From contig NZ_CP124536.1 in assembly GCF_029953595.1 (NCBI RefSeq), positions 56,175 to 120,174 on the forward strand: DNA of 64,000 nucleotides, in the 5' to 3' direction. The stretch is from Fuscovulum ytuae. GTDB lineage: Bacteria; Pseudomonadota; Alphaproteobacteria; Rhodobacterales; Rhodobacteraceae. A model generated the notes under the pieces. It ran no database searches. It saw nothing but the letters and a program-made list of their open reading frames with translations, and had not been told where the DNA came from. The position numbers and the translations under genes are program-made. This document shows positions 36,125 through 46,162 of this stretch, one piece after another (the first letter of the stretch is position 1; each line of letters opens with the position of its first letter).

Positions 36125-37402
36125 TCAGTTTCGACAAAAGGGTTGGAATTCGACGAGGGCGCCTTCGGGCATGAAATCACAGTCGGCGGGCAAAAAGATC
36201 AACCCGTCTGCTGAGGGTAGCCCGCGGACATGGCCGGAATGGGTTTCGGCATCAAATGTCACGACCTCACGACCTTGGCCGTCAAAGCCTACGCCTGTCG
36301 CGGGTCGTAACTCGCAGCGACCGGGCTTCCTGGAAATCGCCGCTCCGGTAACGACATGGCGCCGGGTAACTCGCTCCGTTTCACCGGTCAGTCGGGCGAC
36401 AATCGCCGTTCCGAAAAGCTGCCAGGTGACGAAGGCTGACAAGGGATTGCCTGGCAAACCCAGCCACCATGCGCGCCGAATACGACCGAAGGATACCGGC
36501 TTGCCCGGCTTGATCGCAACGCCACTGAAATGAATGTCCCCGCCAAGAGCTGACAGCGCAGGTTTGATGTGGTCTTCCTCACCGACCGAAATTCCGCCTG
36601 TGGTGACGACAAGATCGGCATTGGCAGCCAGTTCCGCAATCTGCAGGAACAACCCGTCTCGACTGTCAATGCCCTGTTCCACAGCGACAATATCGATCTG
36701 GGGCTGCGTCAGAACGCCGGTCAGCATGGGAGTGTTTACGTCCCAGATCTGAGCCTCGGCACGCAGAGTACCGGCCGTGCGAATTTCGTTGCCGGTCACC
36801 AGAAGCGCCACGCGCAATCGCCTGCGCACCGTTATAGAGCCCGCCCCGGCTGCAGCACAGGCGGCAATCGCGCGCGCGTCAAGCCGGCGTCCCGTCTCAA
36901 GCACCGTGACCCCTGCCTCCATTTCACTACCGGCTCGGCGGATGTTGAGCCCGGGCGTTGGTCGCGTGGCTACCCGGATCGTCTTTCCCATCCGCTTGAC
37001 TTCTTCTTGCATCATGACCACGTCCGCGCCTTCGGGAACTTTTGCCCCAGTGAATATTTGCGCGGCTTGCAGGTCGGCCAGAGGCATGGCTGAGGACTGC
37101 CCCGCCTGGATACGCGCTGCAACGTCCAGTACCCACGGTCCATCACCTCGCAGCGCCGCCGAGGAAAAGGCAAATCCGTCCATTGCAGCGTTGTCGAACG
37201 GAGGAGACATGCTGCGTGAACTGACAGGGTCGGCAAGCACGCGGCCCAAAGCCTTGCCCAGACAGATGTCTTCCATTCCGTCGACGATGGTCACGCAATG
37301 CCCAATCAGGTCGAGAGCGGCATCGATCGTCATCAGCTTCTTGCTTGCATCGTGACCCTCACAGCCACAGCCGGTCCGTGTCACTGGCTGAAGGATACTC
37401 AT
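36125..37402 (-). CDS. moeA: molybdopterin molybdenumtransferase
   Basis: MoeA inserts molybdenum into molybdopterin, the cofactor later matured to bis-MGD for NarG. It has 425 residues. Family signatures include SPPFDNAAMDGFAF (about 65-78), KVPEGADVVMMQEEV, the MoCF-like domain with VTTGGISVGEEDHI, and LGLPGNPLSAFVTWQLF. It overlaps the carbonic anhydrase stop by 4 nt. Carrying moeA with nar genes would help a recipient strain make the cofactor, though other Mo genes are not seen here. Confidence 0.93.
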   Translation of the reverse strand: MSILQPVTRTGCGCEGHDASKKLMTIDAALDLIGHCVTIVDGMEDICLGKALGRVLADPVSSRSMSPPFDNAAMDGFAFSSAALRGDGPWVLDVAARIQAGQSSAMPLADLQAAQIFTGAKVPEGADVVMMQEEVKRMGKTIRVATRPTPGLNIRRAGSEMEAGVTVLETGRRLDARAIAACAAAGAGSITVRRRLRVALLVTGNEIRTAGTLRAEAQIWDVNTPMLTGVLTQPQIDIVAVEQGIDSRDGLFLQIAELAANADLVVTTGGISVGEEDHIKPALSALGGDIHFSGVAIKPGKPVSFGRIRRAWWLGLPGNPLSAFVTWQLFGTAIVARLTGETERVTRRHVVTGAAISRKPGRCELRPATGVGFDGQGREVVTFDAETHSGHVRGLPSADGLIFLPADCDFMPEGALVEFQPFCRN

Positions 37403-38016
37403 AGTGCTGCTCCTTCCTTGAAATGTCCTGGACCCACGCTGCAGTCGAGGTCGCGCAACAGGCCGTCCTTCAAACCGTAGATCAGCCCATGCACCCGGAC
37501 TTTCGCGCCGCGCGTCCAGGCTCGCTGCAGGATAGGCGTCTCGCAGACTCGGCGGACGCCTTCGACCACGTTGAACTCGGCCAACCGGTCGCGCTGCGCC
37601 TCAAGGTCAGGCTGGCGGCTCAGATCGACCGCATAGGCGCGGGAAAGGCGCCGGATCGGCTCCAGCCAGTGGTCGGCAAGACCGTGAGGAAGATCCTCGG
37701 TTGCTGCCTTGACCCCGCCGCAGCCGTAATGGCCGCAGACGATGATCTCGCGCACCTTCAACGCTTCGACCGCGAATTCCAGCGCGGACAGCATGTTCAT
37801 ATCAGAGGAATGAATGATGTTCGCCACGTTGCGATGGACAAAGACCTCGCCTGGGTCGAGCCCCGCCACGACGTTGGCCGGAACACGGCTGTCCGAACAT
37901 CCGATCCAGAAGAATTCCGGGGCTTGCAGGGCCGCGAGACGGGTAAAATATCCAGGTTCCTGCGCCTGTCTTTTGGCCGACCAGTCGCGGTTGCGGGCAA
38001 GGATATCACTCAGCAC
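37399..38016 (-). CDS. can: beta-class carbonic anhydrase
   Basis: Zinc enzyme of 205 residues interconverting CO2 and bicarbonate. Zinc ligands are C40, H96 and C99, with the D42-R44 dyad in CSDSRV and the second motif IIVCGHYGCGGV. Start overlaps the hemerythrin stop by 11 nt. Its place in a nitrate-respiration operon is unusual; a role in pH or CO2 balance is possible but not shown. Confidence 0.93.
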   Translation of the reverse strand: MLSDILARNRDWSAKRQAQEPGYFTRLAALQAPEFFWIGCSDSRVPANVVAGLDPGEVFVHRNVANIIHSSDMNMLSALEFAVEALKVREIIVCGHYGCGGVKAATEDLPHGLADHWLEPIRRLSRAYAVDLSRQPDLEAQRDRLAEFNVVEGVRRVCETPILQRAWTRGAKVRVHGLIYGLKDGLLRDLDCSVGPGHFKEGAAL

Positions 38017-38575
38017 TGGTCACCCCCTGGCTGGTGGGAAGCCCGCGCCGCAACCGCATGTGATTGGCCAGACGGCGCAAGTCGCCCCGCGTCAACCGGG
38101 CGCGGGCTATGGGCAGGAGGATAGCGTTCTCCGCCACCAGATGGCGGCGGACATGCGCGGCGAAACGCGCAAGAACCTCGCGGTCTTCGCTGGAAAGGTC
38201 GGCCCCAGCGTCGAGGCAGTTGGCGATGGCCCCACGCACTGAAGGCAGCAGGGACAGGGCCTGCTCCTGATCGTGGCGGATGCGGCCCAAGACGGAGGCG
38301 ATGGAATCTTCATCGGTGCAGCGCCGCGCAAGGGTGGGGAACAGGTCTTCCACCTCATCCCGCAGATGCACGCCAAGCTCTTCGTTCAGAAAACGCAGGA
38401 TGGTGACGCCTGCCGGGCGGTCGAAGGTCTCGGCGGCGACGAGGCGGTCTATCTCAGCGCAGATCTGGCGTTCGCGCAGATGGTCCTCGCTGATGAAGTC
38501 CAGCGGCCGGGCCAAAAGGCCCGGATCGGTGGGGCCTTGGCCGCTGCCACGTCGCGCTGGTTCTGACCGCTTCAT
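38006..38575 (-). CDS. hemerythrin-domain protein
   Basis: Protein of 189 residues with a four-helix hemerythrin-like domain. Likely di-iron ligands are in EDHLRERQ, ELGVHLRDEVEDLFP, RIRHDQEQALS and HVRRHLVAENAILLP. It probably binds NO or O2, or repairs iron centres, during nitrate respiration. It starts 20 nt after the parvulin stop and overlaps the carbonic anhydrase gene. It is distinct from the RIC-like protein at 52383. Confidence 0.8.
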   Translation of the reverse strand: MKRSEPARRGSGQGPTDPGLLARPLDFISEDHLRERQICAEIDRLVAAETFDRPAGVTILRFLNEELGVHLRDEVEDLFPTLARRCTDEDSIASVLGRIRHDQEQALSLLPSVRGAIANCLDAGADLSSEDREVLARFAAHVRRHLVAENAILLPIARARLTRGDLRRLANHMRLRRGLPTSQGVTSAE

Positions 38576-38595
38576 GGGACGCTCCTGACCGTGGA

Positions 38596-39390
38596 TCAGA
38601 TCGGGGCCAGGCTTGCGCCGGTGATCGTAGCCTTCTGGCCAAGCCTGTTCACGAAGTCGCGCGAGGCACGGGCCCAGGCGGCCTTTTCGAGTGCCTCGGC
38701 GATCCTTGGCCGCACCGTTTCGAACGGCAGTACCTGCCCTGGGGCGAGTGCATTCAAGCGGATGATGTGCCAGCCATGCCGCGACAGGACCGGGGCCGGG
38801 GTCGTCTGGCCTTCGGACAAGCAGCGCAGAGCGGCTTCGAACTCGGGCACTGTATCGCCGGGGCCGATCTGGCCCAGATGGCCCCCTTGTGCCTTTGACC
38901 CGCAGTCGCTTTTGCGGGCGGCGTGGGCGAAGTCCTTGGGCCCCTCTCCGAGTCGGGCCAGAAGTGCCTGTGCACGCGCCTCGGCAGCGGCCGTCTCAGT
39001 CTGATCGCGGGGGTCGCATGCGCACAGGATATGCGAGACGTCCCAAAGAGGGGCCGAGCGATAACGCGAGGGGTCTCGCGCCCATTCGGCACGGATCGCG
39101 TCATCGGTCACCGGATCGGGCAAGACCGCCTCTTCCAGCAAGACGCGGATCAGGGCTTCGTCTTCCGTTTCCCACCGCCCGGGGGCAAGTGCGAGCGGTT
39201 CAGCAGCCAGCCCGCGCGCCCGGGCCTCTTGCAGCAGCAGCGCCCGGATCGCCATGGCCTGCGCCGCCTTGCGCCAGGCGATGCCCGGCTTGTCCTTCGG
39301 TGCGCTGTGGTTCTGGGCCTCGGCGGCGATTGCCGCCGAGGGGATGGTTTCGCCGTTCACCACGACATCGGGGAAAAGGGACATGTTCAT
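38596..39390 (-). CDS. parvulin-type peptidyl-prolyl isomerase of the nar operon
   Basis: PpiC-like protein of 264 residues. The PPIase core is about residues 130-225 (ILCACDP, SDCGSKAQGGHLGQIGPGDTVPEFEAAL, VLSRHGWHIIRLNAL). No signal peptide is seen, so it probably acts in the cytoplasm. Such a gene often follows narI in nar operons and is thought to aid maturation of the reductase. The ATG at 39390 is preferred to a GTG at 39399 because CGGAG then stands at normal distance. Confidence 0.83.
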   Translation of the reverse strand: MNMSLFPDVVVNGETIPSAAIAAEAQNHSAPKDKPGIAWRKAAQAMAIRALLLQEARARGLAAEPLALAPGRWETEDEALIRVLLEEAVLPDPVTDDAIRAEWARDPSRYRSAPLWDVSHILCACDPRDQTETAAAEARAQALLARLGEGPKDFAHAARKSDCGSKAQGGHLGQIGPGDTVPEFEAALRCLSEGQTTPAPVLSRHGWHIIRLNALAPGQVLPFETVRPRIAEALEKAAWARASRDFVNRLGQKATITGASLAPI

Positions 39391-39395
39391 CGCAC

Positions 39396-40181
39396 TCACT
39401 CCGCCGGGGTATGGGCTTTGGGACCATCAACGCCCTGCCGCCTGTCAAAGGCGCGGCGGCGTTCTTCCAGCGGGCGGCGGCGACGGGACCGCACGATCTG
39501 ATAGCCGGAGCGGGCCACAAGATAGCGGAAGGGCGCCGCGAAGCCCGACCAGATGTGCACCAGCCGCGTGAACGGAAACAGCATGGTGATGATCAGGCCG
39601 AGGAAGATGTGCAGCTTGAACAGCCAGTGCACGTCCACCACTGTGACCCAGGCGTTGATGTTCCATGTCACCACGCTTTGCGACCATTCCATGAAGCGGA
39701 TCATCTCTGCCCCGTCCATGTGCTGAAGGGACTGCGTGATGGTCAGCAGGCCAATGGCAAGCTGAAGCCAGATCAGGATCATGATCAGGATGTCGAGGGT
39801 GGTTGAAGTGGCGCGGATGCGCGGATCGGTTAGTCGCCGATGGATCAGCATGGTGCCACCGATTAGCGCCGCAAGACCCGCAGGCCCGCCGATCAGAACT
39901 GCCATCCACTGCTTCAGACCATAAGGCACACCCAGGGCATCGAGCACCCAGACAGGTGTGAACAAGCCGACAAGGTGGCCGAAGAACACCGTCAGGATGC
40001 CGACATGGAACAGGATCGACCCCCAGATCAGCTGCTTGCGCCGCAAGAGTTGGCTGGACGAGGATTTCCAGGTGAAGGGATCGCGCTCATAGCGGGCGAT
40101 GGAGCCCACCAGAAACACGGTCAGCGCGACATAGGGCATGACCCCGAAGATGACGAAGTTGATGTCGAAGCTCTCGAACAT
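39396..40181 (-). CDS. narI: respiratory nitrate reductase gamma subunit
   Basis: Membrane diheme cytochrome b subunit that takes electrons from quinol. It has 261 residues and five hydrophobic segments. Likely heme ligands are the histidines in ILFHVGILTVFFGHLVGLF and in DVHWLFKLHIFLGL. The ATG at 40181 is preferred to a GTG at 40190 because AGGAG stands eight bases before the ATG but abuts the GTG. It directly follows narJ. Confidence 0.95.
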   Translation of the reverse strand: MFESFDINFVIFGVMPYVALTVFLVGSIARYERDPFTWKSSSSQLLRRKQLIWGSILFHVGILTVFFGHLVGLFTPVWVLDALGVPYGLKQWMAVLIGGPAGLAALIGGTMLIHRRLTDPRIRATSTTLDILIMILIWLQLAIGLLTITQSLQHMDGAEMIRFMEWSQSVVTWNINAWVTVVDVHWLFKLHIFLGLIITMLFPFTRLVHIWSGFAAPFRYLVARSGYQIVRSRRRRPLEERRRAFDRRQGVDGPKAHTPAE

Positions 40182-40182
40182 G

Positions 40183-40878
40183 TCATGCACTCCTGTGCTG
40201 CGGGGCGGGTTGGTCCATCAGGGCCAGCATGTCGCGGACCTGTGGACAGCCTGCATTGGGGTCGGGGCCGAAGGTAACTTCGGTTTCCTCCCAGACCGCA
40301 TCCAGCGCCGCCAGATCGGTCGGGTCATCGTCGGGCTGGCCCAGCATTCCGGCCACGGCATCGGCATCTGCATTGCCCCCGGCCAGTGCGGAAAGGGCGG
40401 CGAACGCAGCGGCATACCCGCTCTCGCGCCGCTTGAGGCGACCCGAGAGGGCGTCGAGGATATGCGCCGCGTCCGCCAAGGTTTCCTGCGCTTCGCGTGT
40501 GGGGCGCGTCGCCAGGAATTCCAGAAGCACCGGAAGGTGGTCGGGCAGTTCGGAGGTGGCGGGTTCGAACCCGCCATCGCGGTAGGTCTCGATCAGACTG
40601 ACCATCGCGCCGCCGCGCTCGCGGCTTTCGCCGTGGACGTGTTCAAAAAGGTTGAGCGACAGTGTCCGCGACCGGTCGAACAGCATCACATACCGCTCTT
40701 GCAGGTCATAGAGGTCGCCTTGCGCCAGATCTGCGGTCAGCTTCCACAGCGCGGTCTGGGTAGCAGGCGCAATGCGCGGATCAGCAGCCAGGACGGCGCC
40801 GATATCGGGCATGGCCTCCTGCAGCTCAGCCGAGGGATAGCTCAGGATCAGCGACAAGGATTTGAGGGTGCGGTCCAT
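40183..40878 (-). CDS. narJ: nitrate reductase assembly chaperone
   Basis: Cytoplasmic chaperone (231 residues) of the NarJ/DmsD type that holds NarGH until the Mo cofactor and Fe-S centres are inserted. The signature FEHVHGESRERGGAMVSL is at about residues 78-95. It shares its first base with the narH stop. Gene order narGHJI is standard. Confidence 0.93.
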   Translation of the reverse strand: MDRTLKSLSLILSYPSAELQEAMPDIGAVLAADPRIAPATQTALWKLTADLAQGDLYDLQERYVMLFDRSRTLSLNLFEHVHGESRERGGAMVSLIETYRDGGFEPATSELPDHLPVLLEFLATRPTREAQETLADAAHILDALSGRLKRRESGYAAAFAALSALAGGNADADAVAGMLGQPDDDPTDLAALDAVWEETEVTFGPDPNAGCPQVRDMLALMDQPAPQHRSA

Positions 40879-42404
40879 CAGAACGACTCCAGCGGAAGGG
40901 CGAAGGACTTTTTCTTGCCGCCGAACAGGCTGGTCTTGCCGCTCTCGCCGTCAGAACAGCCGTTGCCGTCGGTGAAGCCGCAGCCGCCACGAATGTCTGC
41001 GCCGGCCTCGTTCTGTTCGCGGTGCGCGGTGGGGATTGCGAAACGGTCCTCGTAATCCGCAATCGCCATGATCTTGTACATGTCCTCGATCATCCGGCCC
41101 GACATTCCCACGCGGGCGGCGATGCCCTCGTCGCGCACGCCATCCACCGTCAGTGCGCGCATGTAGAGGCGCATCGCCGACATGCGTTCCAGCGCCGAAA
41201 CGATCGGTTCCTCATCCCCCGCCGTCAGCATGTTGGCGAGGTATTTCACCGGAATGCGCAGGGACCGCACGTCGGGCATCTGGTCGCTCATCGCGATCTG
41301 CCCCGCCTGTGCGGCGTTCTGGATCGGTGACAGCGGCGGGATGTACCAGACCATCGGCAGGGTCCGGTATTCCGGGTGCAGCGGGAAGGCCACCTTCCAG
41401 TCCATCGCCATCTTCCAGACCGGGCTGATCTTGGCGGCCTCGATCCAATCCTCCGGCACGCCATCGCGGCGGGCGGCGGCGATCACCTCGGGGTCGTTCG
41501 GGTCGAGGAACACGTCCAGCTGCGCGCCGTAAAGGTCGGTCTCGCGCTCGGCGCTCGCGGCCGCCTCGATCTTGTCGGCGTCATAGAGGATGACGCCCAG
41601 ATAGCGGATGCGCCCCACGCAGGTTTCCGAACAGACCGTCGGCTGGCCGCTTTCGATACGCGGATAACAGAAGGTGCATTTCTCGGACTTGCCGGTGTCC
41701 CAGTTGTAATAGACCTTCTTGTAGGGGCAGCCAGAGATGCACATCCGCCAGCCCCGGCATTTCTCCTGGTCGATCAGGACGATGCCATCCTCCTCGCGCT
41801 TGTAGATCGCGCCCGAGGGGCAGGAGGCCGAGCAGGTCGGGTTGAGGCAGTGTTCGCACAGCCTCGGCAGATACATCATGAAGGTGTTTTCATATTCGCC
41901 GTAGATGTCCTTCTGCACCTTGTCGAAGTTGTAATCCGCCGACCGCTTCGAGAACTCGCCGCCGAGGATTTCTTCCCAGTTCGGCCCCTTCTCGATCTTC
42001 TCCATCCGTTCGCCGGTGATCTTTGACCGGGGGCGCGCGGTGGGGAAGGCCTGCATGTCGGGGGCGGATTTCAGGTGGTCATAGTCGAAATCGAACGGCT
42101 CGTAGTAGTCGTCGATTTCCGGCATCGAGGGGTTCGCGAAGATATTCGCCAGAATCCGCCATTTGGCCCCCTGCTTCGGCTGAAGCTTGCCCGAGGCGCT
42201 GCGGACCCATCCGCCATTCCAGCGCTTCTGGTTCTCCCAGTCGGTGGGATAGCCGGTGCCGGGCTTGGTTTCGACGTTGTTGAACCAGGCGTATTCAACG
42301 CCTTCCCGCGTCGTCCAGACGTTCTTGCAGGTGACCGAGCAGGTATGACAGCCGATGCATTTGTCCAGATTCAGGACCTTGCCGATTTGCGCACGAACTT
42401 TCAT
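40878..42404 (-). CDS. narH: respiratory nitrate reductase beta subunit
   Basis: Iron-sulfur subunit of 508 residues carrying electrons from NarI to NarG. The first cluster motif is C16-x2-C19-x2-C22-x3-C26. Further clusters are in CEHCLNPTCSASCPSGAIY and CRGWRMCISGCPYKKVYYNWDTGKSEKCTFC, where a Trp replaces one Cys as in NarH [3Fe-4S] sites. Start at 42404 (MKVRAQIG) overlaps the narG stop by 4 nt. Confidence 0.96.
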   Translation of the reverse strand: MKVRAQIGKVLNLDKCIGCHTCSVTCKNVWTTREGVEYAWFNNVETKPGTGYPTDWENQKRWNGGWVRSASGKLQPKQGAKWRILANIFANPSMPEIDDYYEPFDFDYDHLKSAPDMQAFPTARPRSKITGERMEKIEKGPNWEEILGGEFSKRSADYNFDKVQKDIYGEYENTFMMYLPRLCEHCLNPTCSASCPSGAIYKREEDGIVLIDQEKCRGWRMCISGCPYKKVYYNWDTGKSEKCTFCYPRIESGQPTVCSETCVGRIRYLGVILYDADKIEAAASAERETDLYGAQLDVFLDPNDPEVIAAARRDGVPEDWIEAAKISPVWKMAMDWKVAFPLHPEYRTLPMVWYIPPLSPIQNAAQAGQIAMSDQMPDVRSLRIPVKYLANMLTAGDEEPIVSALERMSAMRLYMRALTVDGVRDEGIAARVGMSGRMIEDMYKIMAIADYEDRFAIPTAHREQNEAGADIRGGCGFTDGNGCSDGESGKTSLFGGKKKSFALPLESF

Positions 42405-45400
42405 TCCGCTGCCTCCAGACCTTTGGTTGCGGGACGGTCGAGCCAATCGACCTTCTTCATCTTGCGGACGATCACGAATTCGTCTCGGTTACTGCCCACG
42501 GTGCCGTAGTAGTTGAACCCGTAGGAAAGTTGCGCGTAGCCGCCGATCATGTGGGTAGGCTTCAGCGTGGCGCGGGTGACCGAATTGTGGATGCCGCCCC
42601 GGTTGCCGGTCTTTTCCGACCCGGGCGTGTTCACGATCTTTTCCTGCGCGTGATACATGAACAGCGTGCCCTGCTTGATCCGCTGGGACACCACCACCCG
42701 CGCGGTCAGTGCACCGTTCACGTTGTAGGCCTCGACCCAGTCGTTATCGACAAGGCCTGCCTTCTTCGCGTCCACCTCGGACATCCAGACGACAGGCCCG
42801 CCGCGGTTCAGCGTAAGCATCAGGAGGTTGTCGGTGTAGGTGGAATGGATGCCCCATTTCTGGTGCGGCGTGATGAAGTTCAGCACGACATGCGGGTTGC
42901 CCTCGGCCGCGTCGTTGTTGACGGCCTTGGTAATGGTCTTCAGGTCCACCGGCGGGCGATAGCTGACGAAACCTTCACCGAAGGCCCGCATCCAGAGGTG
43001 ATCCTGATAGAGCTGCTGCCGTCCCGTCAGCGTCCGCCACGGGATCAGCTCGTGGACGTTGGTGTAGCCCGCATTGTAGCAGACCGTTTCCGACTCAATC
43101 CCGGACCAGGTGGGCGAAGAGATGATCTTGCGCGGTTGCGCCGCGATGTCGCGGAAGCGGATCTTGGTGTGATGCGCGCCCTCGGCGAGATGGGTGTGGT
43201 GCTGGCCTGTAGGCTTCTCCAGTTCCTCCCAGGCCTTGACCGCGACCTCACCATTGGTCTCAGGCGCCAGCATCAGGATCATTTCTGCCGCGTCGATGGC
43301 GGTGTTCAGTCTGGCAAGGCCCTTAGACACGCCCTCGTCCTGCACTACCCCGTTCAGGTCGCGCAGATGCCCGACCTCGACCTTGGTATCCCAGTTGATC
43401 CCCTTGCCACCGTTGCCGAGCTTTTCCAGCAGTGGACCGACCGAGGTGAACTTCTTGTAGAGGTTGGGATAGTCCCGCTCGACCGCGATGTAGTTCGGCG
43501 CGGTCTTGCCGGGGATCAGGTCGCATTCGCCCTTTTTCCAGTCCTTCACATGCGCCTGAGCCAGTTCGGCGGCGGTGTCGTGGAGGAGCGGCAGCTGAAC
43601 GATGTCGGTTTCGACCCCCAACACTTCAGGGGCCACTTCGCTGAACTTCTTCGCGATGGATTTGAAGATTTCCCAGTCCGACTTCGATTCATAGGCCGGG
43701 TCCACCGCCGCCTGCAGCGGATGGATGAAGGGGTGCATGTCGGACGTGTTCAGGTCGTCCTTTTCATACCAGGACGCGGTGGGCAGCACGATGTCGGAAT
43801 AGACCGCCGTCGTCGACATGCGGAAGTCGATGCAGACCAGCAGGTCCAGCTTGCCCTTCGGTGCCTCGTCATGCCAGACGGCCTCCACGGGCTTGGCATG
43901 GCCTTCCTCGCCCAGATCCTTGCCCATGACGCCGTGGTCGGTTCCCAGAAGGTGCTTGAGGAAATACTCATGCCCCTTGCCCGAAGACCCAAGCAGGTTG
44001 GACCGCCAGACAAACAGGTTGCGCGGCCAGTTTTCCGGCGCATCCGGGTCCTGGCAGGACATTTCCAGATTGCCGGATTTCAGTTCAGCGGCAACGAACT
44101 CCTTGATGTCCTTGCCCGCTGCCTTGGCGGCCTTCGACACCTCCAGCGGGTTGGTCTTCAGCTGCGGGGCCGATGGCAGCCAGCCCATCCGTTCCGCCCG
44201 GATGTTGTAGTCAATGAGGCTGATGTCCCAGTCGCCCTTGGGCGCCGTGGGCGACAGGATTTCACCCGCGCGCAACGTCTCATACCGCCACTGGTCGGTA
44301 TGGGCGTACCAGGCGCTGGTCGAGTTCATGTGCCGCGGCGGGCGGTTCCAGTCCAGCGCGAAGGCGAGGGGTGCCCAACCGGTCTGCGGCCGCAGTTTTT
44401 CCTGCCCCACATAGTGCGACCAGCCGCCGCCTTCCTGGCCGATGCAACCGCACATCACCAGCATGTTGATAATGCCGCGGTAGTTCATGTCCATGTGGTA
44501 CCAGTGGTTCAGACCGGCCCCGAGGATGACCATGGACTTGCCCCGGGTCTTTTCTGCGTTGCCCGCGAATTCACGGGCCACCGCGATGATCTTTTCGCGC
44601 GCGACACCCGTGATCTTCTCCGCCCATGCCGGGGTGTAGGGTGTATCGTCGTCAAAGTTTTTCGACACCCACTCACCACCCAAGCCCCGGTCCAGCCCGT
44701 AGTTGGCGCAGAAAAGGTCAAAGACTGTGGCAACCAGCGCCTCACGCCCATCGGCCAATTTCACTTTCCGTGCGGGGATATTCCGGGCCAGCACCTCCGG
44801 CGCGTCGCATTTGACGAAGTCGCCCGTCGCGGCACCGCCGAAATAGGGAAAGTCCACACCGACGATGCTGTCGTGGTGTTCATCAAGGATCTGGCTCAGG
44901 CGCAACCGCGTCTCGGCATTGCCAGCTTCTTCGACCAGATTCCACTTGCCCTCCTCACCCCAGCGGAAGCCGATGGAGCCGTTGGGGGCAACGAAGCGAC
45001 CCGTCGCCTCATCGAAGGCGACGGTCTTCCAGTCGGGGTTGTTCGCCTCGCCCAGCTTGTCGTCGAAATCCTCGGCCCGCAGCATCCGTCCTGGAACAAG
45101 GCGGCCGTCCTGTTCGTCCAGCACCACCAGCATCGGCATGTCGGTGTATTTGCGGGCGTAATCCTCGAAATACTCGGCCTGCCGGTCGAGGTGGAATTCA
45201 CGCAGGATCACATGGCCCATGGCCATCGCCAGCGCCGCATCGGTGCCCGCCTGCGGGTTCAGCCAGATGTCGCCGAACTTCGCGGCTTCGGAATAGTCGG
45301 GGCTGACCACGGCGGACTTGGTGCCGCGATAGCGGACCTCGGTATAGAAGTGCGCGTCGGGCGTGCGCGTCTGCGGCACGTTCGACCCCCAAAGCATCAG

Positions 45401-46147
45401 GAAGCCCGCGTTGTACCAGTCGGCCGATTCCGGCACGTCGGTCTGTTCGCCCCAGGTTTGCGGCGAGGCGGGCGGCAGGTCGCAGTACCAGTCGTAGAAC
45501 GACATGCAGGTGCCGCCCAGAAGCGACAGGTAGCGTGACCCCGCCGCATAGCTGACCATCGACATCGCGGGGATGGGCGAAAAGCCGAACACCCGGTCCG
45601 GTCCCCAGACCTTGGCGGTATGGGCGTTGGCGGCGGCGACGATCTCGGTCGCCTCGTCCCAGGTGGCGCGGACGAAACCGCCCTTGCCGCGCGTCTTGGT
45701 ATAGCTGGCGCGCAAGGCGGGATCGGCCTGGATCGCGGCCCAGGCGGCCACAGGCGTCATCGTCGCCCGCAGCTTGCGCCATGCGCGCATCAGGCTGCCG
45801 CGGATCAGCGGGTTCTTCACACGGTTCGCGGAATACAGATACCAGCTGTAGGACGCCCCCCGCGCACAGCCGCGCGGTTCGTGGTTGGGCAGGCCCGCCC
45901 GGGTGCGCGGATAGTCGGTCTGCTGCGTCTCCCAGGTCACGATGCCGGACTTGACGTAGATCTTCCACGAACAGGATCCGGTGCAGTTCACCCCGTGGGT
46001 TGACCGCACGATCTTGTCGTGCCGCCAGCGGTTCCGATAGGTGTCCTCCCACCCCCGATCCTCGCGCGTGGTTTCACCCCAGCCGTCCGAGAAGGTTTCC
46101 AGCGTCTTCTTCTGGAGGAAGTTCAGTCTGTCGAGCAGGTGGCTCAT
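42401..46147 (-). CDS. narG: respiratory nitrate reductase alpha subunit
   Basis: Catalytic molybdo-bis-MGD subunit of 1248 residues, facing the cytoplasm, reducing nitrate to nitrite. The FS0 cluster site is H51, C55, C59 and C94 (HGVNCTGSC; PRGCARGASY). The Mo-ligand region YDWYCDLPPASPQTWGEQTDVPESADWYN is intact. The N-terminus retains the vestigial twin-arginine-like stretch typical of NarG. It starts 15 nt after narK. Full length indicates a working enzyme. Confidence 0.97.
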   Translation of the reverse strand: MSHLLDRLNFLQKKTLETFSDGWGETTREDRGWEDTYRNRWRHDKIVRSTHGVNCTGSCSWKIYVKSGIVTWETQQTDYPRTRAGLPNHEPRGCARGASYSWYLYSANRVKNPLIRGSLMRAWRKLRATMTPVAAWAAIQADPALRASYTKTRGKGGFVRATWDEATEIVAAANAHTAKVWGPDRVFGFSPIPAMSMVSYAAGSRYLSLLGGTCMSFYDWYCDLPPASPQTWGEQTDVPESADWYNAGFLMLWGSNVPQTRTPDAHFYTEVRYRGTKSAVVSPDYSEAAKFGDIWLNPQAGTDAALAMAMGHVILREFHLDRQAEYFEDYARKYTDMPMLVVLDEQDGRLVPGRMLRAEDFDDKLGEANNPDWKTVAFDEATGRFVAPNGSIGFRWGEEGKWNLVEEAGNAETRLRLSQILDEHHDSIVGVDFPYFGGAATGDFVKCDAPEVLARNIPARKVKLADGREALVATVFDLFCANYGLDRGLGGEWVSKNFDDDTPYTPAWAEKITGVAREKIIAVAREFAGNAEKTRGKSMVILGAGLNHWYHMDMNYRGIINMLVMCGCIGQEGGGWSHYVGQEKLRPQTGWAPLAFALDWNRPPRHMNSTSAWYAHTDQWRYETLRAGEILSPTAPKGDWDISLIDYNIRAERMGWLPSAPQLKTNPLEVSKAAKAAGKDIKEFVAAELKSGNLEMSCQDPDAPENWPRNLFVWRSNLLGSSGKGHEYFLKHLLGTDHGVMGKDLGEEGHAKPVEAVWHDEAPKGKLDLLVCIDFRMSTTAVYSDIVLPTASWYEKDDLNTSDMHPFIHPLQAAVDPAYESKSDWEIFKSIAKKFSEVAPEVLGVETDIVQLPLLHDTAAELAQAHVKDWKKGECDLIPGKTAPNYIAVERDYPNLYKKFTSVGPLLEKLGNGGKGINWDTKVEVGHLRDLNGVVQDEGVSKGLARLNTAIDAAEMILMLAPETNGEVAVKAWEELEKPTGQHHTHLAEGAHHTKIRFRDIAAQPRKIISSPTWSGIESETVCYNAGYTNVHELIPWRTLTGRQQLYQDHLWMRAFGEGFVSYRPPVDLKTITKAVNNDAAEGNPHVVLNFITPHQKWGIHSTYTDNLLMLTLNRGGPVVWMSEVDAKKAGLVDNDWVEAYNVNGALTARVVVSQRIKQGTLFMYHAQEKIVNTPGSEKTGNRGGIHNSVTRATLKPTHMIGGYAQLSYGFNYYGTVGSNRDEFVIVRKMKKVDWLDRPATKGLEAAE

Positions 46148-46162
46148 CTTGGCGTCCTTTCG

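Noticed and set aside
42530..45538. Open frame of about 1000 codons on the + strand inside narG
   Set aside because: It is antisense to conserved narG codons and its product is Arg/His/Gly-rich with no family features.
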